Positions 6,544 to 7,933 of a stretch of DNA of 7,933 bases are shown here, in pieces (position 1 is the first letter of the stretch; every line of letters begins with the position of its first letter). Under the pieces are notes generated by a model. The model was not told where the DNA came from. It did not search any database and saw only the letters and a list, made by a program, of their open reading frames with translations. Origin of the DNA: an uncultured Spirochaetia bacterium (lineage in GTDB: Bacteria; Spirochaetota; UBA4802; JAGODF01); NCBI GenBank assembly GCA_937967705.1, contig CALCJG010000497.1, positions 1 to 7,933 of the forward strand, read 5' to 3'. The translations under genes were made by a program, and so were the position numbers.

Positions 6544-6574
6544 TTGACATCGATTCCGGCGAGAGCCATATTAT
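6544..6574 (+). promoter_or_regulatory. Candidate promoter for glpK
   Basis: A perfect TTGACA at 6544-6549 is followed by TATTAT at 6569-6574, five of six -10 bases. The 19-base spacer is longer than the ideal 17. Transcription would start near 6581 and leave a leader of about 225 bases before the glpK ATG. A weaker -10 (CATATT) sits at the ideal 17-base spacing. Confidence 0.45.
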
Positions 6575-6603
6575 CTTCATGATGCTGCACGAGGCATTAC
6601 ACG

Positions 6604-6665
6604 GGCATGACTGCCTTTGCATTGCCAGTGTGCACAGCTTTGTAAGCAGGACATCTGCCCATGCC
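6604..6665 (+). repeat. Possible structured element in the glpK leader
   Basis: GGCATG (6604-6609) can pair with CATGCC (6660-6665). Inside it CTGC (6611-6614) can pair with GCAG (6646-6649), and a perfect eight-base palindrome TGTGCACA lies at 6629-6636. Together they could fold into a stem structure within the untranslated leader, or the palindrome could be an operator. I could not match it to a known riboswitch, and short pairings like these can arise by chance. Confidence 0.25.
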
Positions 6666-6806
6666 GGGATTCCTGTAGACTCAGGCCTGATCCGATCACA
6701 GGAAACAGCAAGATCGTCCCTAAGCCATGTCCGCATCCCGAAACGAACTCGGCGAATCTCCGGCTCCACGGCACGATGACCATCATCTTGTAAACAGGGG
6801 AACACC

Positions 6807-7933
6807 ATGGGGAAAAAGTACATCATATCCATTGATCTCGGAACCACGGGCAACCGGGTCTACTGCTTCGATGAAACCGGCCATCCCATCTCCAGCGCTT
6901 ATAAGGAGTTTACCCAGCATTTCCCCAGACCGGGCTATGTGGAGCATGATGCCCTGGAGATCTGGAACTGCATCAAGGAGCTCATACCTGCAGCCATCAA
7001 GGAAGGGGGGCTCTCTCCGGAAGACGCTCTCACCATCGGAATCACCAATCAGCGGGAAACCGCCGTACTCTGGAACAAAACCACCGGCAAGCCCGTCTAC
7101 AACGCCATCGTCTGGCAGTGCCGCAGGACCACGGACATTTGCAATCAGCTCAAGGAGCGGGGATACGAATCCATTTTCCGCCAGAGAACGGGACTGGTCA
7201 TTGACGCCTATTTTTCCGGAACCAAGATCAAATGGCTCCTCGACAATGTGGAGGGCGCCCGGGATACCGCCAAAAAAGGGGATCTCCTCTTCGGCACCAT
7301 AGATACCTGGATTCTCTGGAACCTGACCGGGGGTAAATCCCATAAAACGGATTTCACCAATGCCTCCCGTACCCTGGTCTTCAACATCTCCGATAAAAAG
7401 TGGGATCGCGAGATCCTGGAGATACTCAACATCCCGGATAACATTCTGCCGGAGGTACAGAACTCCTCTTCGGATTTCGGCCGGACCCGGGGAGTTTCCG
7501 GTCTGCCCGACGGGATTACCATCGGCGGTATAGCCGGCGACCAGCAAGCCGCCATGGTGGGACAAAACTGCGTCTTCGAGGCTACCATCAAGAACACCTA
7601 CGGCACGGGCTGTTTCATGCTGATCAACCTGGGCAACAGCTTTTCCATATCCCAGCACGGTCTGCTCACCACCCTGGTCTGCGACAGCAAGGGGGACCCG
7701 GTCTACGCCTTCGAGGGATCCGTTTTCATCGGCGGCGCCGTGATCCAGTGGCTGAGGGATTACATGCAGTTTTTCGCCAAGAGTTCGGAGTCGGAACCCA
7801 TGGTAACCGGGCTTGATAAAGAAGACGAGGTGGTCCTGGTTCCCGCCTTCGTCGGCCTGGGGGCGCCTCACTGGAAGATGGACGCACGGGGAGCGATCTT
7901 CGGCCTCACCCGGGACACCAACCGGGCACAGAT
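6807..7933 (+). CDS. glpK: Glycerol kinase, N-terminal 375 codons (runs off the right edge)
   Basis: Glycerol kinase phosphorylates glycerol with ATP to sn-glycerol 3-phosphate in the cytoplasm, trapping glycerol for catabolism or lipid synthesis. The visible part is about three quarters of a protein that usually has about 500 residues. It is an FGGY-family kinase that aligns almost without gaps to the E. coli enzyme. Conserved residues fall at the same numbers: Asp10 and Arg17 in DLGTTGNR, Arg83-Glu84 in ITNQRET, Tyr135 in DAYFSGTKIKW, Asp245 (catalytic base) in GIAGDQQAA, and the nucleotide site KNTYGTGCF (262-270). FVGLGAPHW and RGAIFGLTRD close the visible part. The loop that binds the inhibitor fructose 1,6-bisphosphate in E. 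coli (GGKGGTR, 230-236) is replaced by VSGLPDG, with Arg236 changed to Gly, so this control is probably absent. The start is the ATG at 6807, with AGGGG at 6796-6800, six bases upstream. No glpF or glpD is visible nearby. Confidence 0.95.
   Translation, partial: MGKKYIISIDLGTTGNRVYCFDETGHPISSAYKEFTQHFPRPGYVEHDALEIWNCIKELIPAAIKEGGLSPEDALTIGITNQRETAVLWNKTTGKPVYNAIVWQCRRTTDICNQLKERGYESIFRQRTGLVIDAYFSGTKIKWLLDNVEGARDTAKKGDLLFGTIDTWILWNLTGGKSHKTDFTNASRTLVFNISDKKWDREILEILNIPDNILPEVQNSSSDFGRTRGVSGLPDGITIGGIAGDQQAAMVGQNCVFEATIKNTYGTGCFMLINLGNSFSISQHGLLTTLVCDSKGDPVYAFEGSVFIGGAVIQWLRDYMQFFAKSSESEPMVTGLDKEDEVVLVPAFVGLGAPHWKMDARGAIFGLTRDTNRAQ

Larger units (their letters stand above)
6162..6806. other. 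645-base divergent intergenic region between the synthase and glpK
   Basis: I see no supported gene on either strand. The left third (about 6180-6260) is AT-rich and probably holds the leftward promoter of the synthase operon. A TTTACA-like -35 at plus 6223-6228 has no good -10 partner. The middle (about 6260-6540) is pyrimidine-rich on the plus strand. The right part contains a candidate glpK promoter (6544-6574) and a leader of about 225 bases with several short dyads. Open frames here (minus 6362-6853, plus 6579-6779) are rich in Cys, Arg, Ser and His, lack good ribosome binding sites, and match no family I know. A decayed gene cannot be excluded. Confidence 0.5.

Noticed and set aside
6629..6636. 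TGTGCACA as a CRP/cAMP-receptor site
   Set aside because: The known CRP pattern has two half sites separated by six bases (TGTGA and TCACA). Here the halves are fused, so the match is not valid.
6579..6779. A 66-codon plus-strand frame just upstream of glpK, as a possible leader peptide
   Set aside because: There is no ribosome binding site at its start, and its Ser/Arg/His/Cys-rich composition is unlike a real protein.
6783..7871. A long open frame on the minus strand across glpK
   Set aside because: It is antisense to a clearly conserved glycerol kinase and is low in recognisable motifs. It arises from the codon bias of glpK.

Overview
The window holds five coding regions that can be supported, four complete genes on the minus strand and one partial gene on the plus strand. 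The DNA is moderately GC-rich. The organism looks like a diderm bacterium: there is a lipoprotein-like signal, a secreted protein, and a membrane-tethered protein whose bulk should lie in the periplasm. The loose lipobox (Phe-Pro-Gly-Cys) and the general style of the proteins would suit a spirochaete. That is only an inference, and no marker gene in the window settles it.

Layout from left to right. Positions 1-344 hold a convincing rho-independent terminator for the gene to its right, then a possible promoter and possible start codon for a minus-strand gene that leaves the window. Positions 345-1724 encode a secreted protein made of four tandem beta-rich repeats of about 60 residues plus a C-terminal Rossmann/amidotransferase-like domain. 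It has its own leader and a good sigma-70-type promoter at 1883-1911. Positions 1725-2037 carry that promoter and several small dyads. Positions 2038-4440 encode an 800-residue protein with a transmembrane segment at each end, sialidase-type Asp-box repeats and about three fibronectin-III-like domains. Positions 4582-5130 encode a small putative lipoprotein whose start overlaps the stop of the gene before it. That gene, 5127-6161, encodes a NeuB/PseI-family nonulosonic acid synthase. After a 645-base divergent intergenic region, glpK (glycerol kinase) starts at 6807 on the plus strand and runs off the right edge after 375 codons.

How the genes may work together: the synthase and the lipoprotein are translationally coupled (ATGA overlap) and almost certainly co-transcribed. 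The Asp-box/FN3 membrane protein follows 141 bases later and may belong to the same transcript. This suggests, without proving, a small cell-surface module in which a sialic-acid-like sugar is made in the cytoplasm and envelope proteins of unknown function are made with it. The 459-residue secreted protein is probably a separate transcription unit, with its own promoter and terminator. glpK belongs to glycerol metabolism and is unrelated by direction and function.

The window contains no CRISPR array, insertion sequence, tRNA or rRNA that I could recognise. The most unusual content is the architecture of the two large envelope proteins and their proximity to an isolated nonulosonate synthase.
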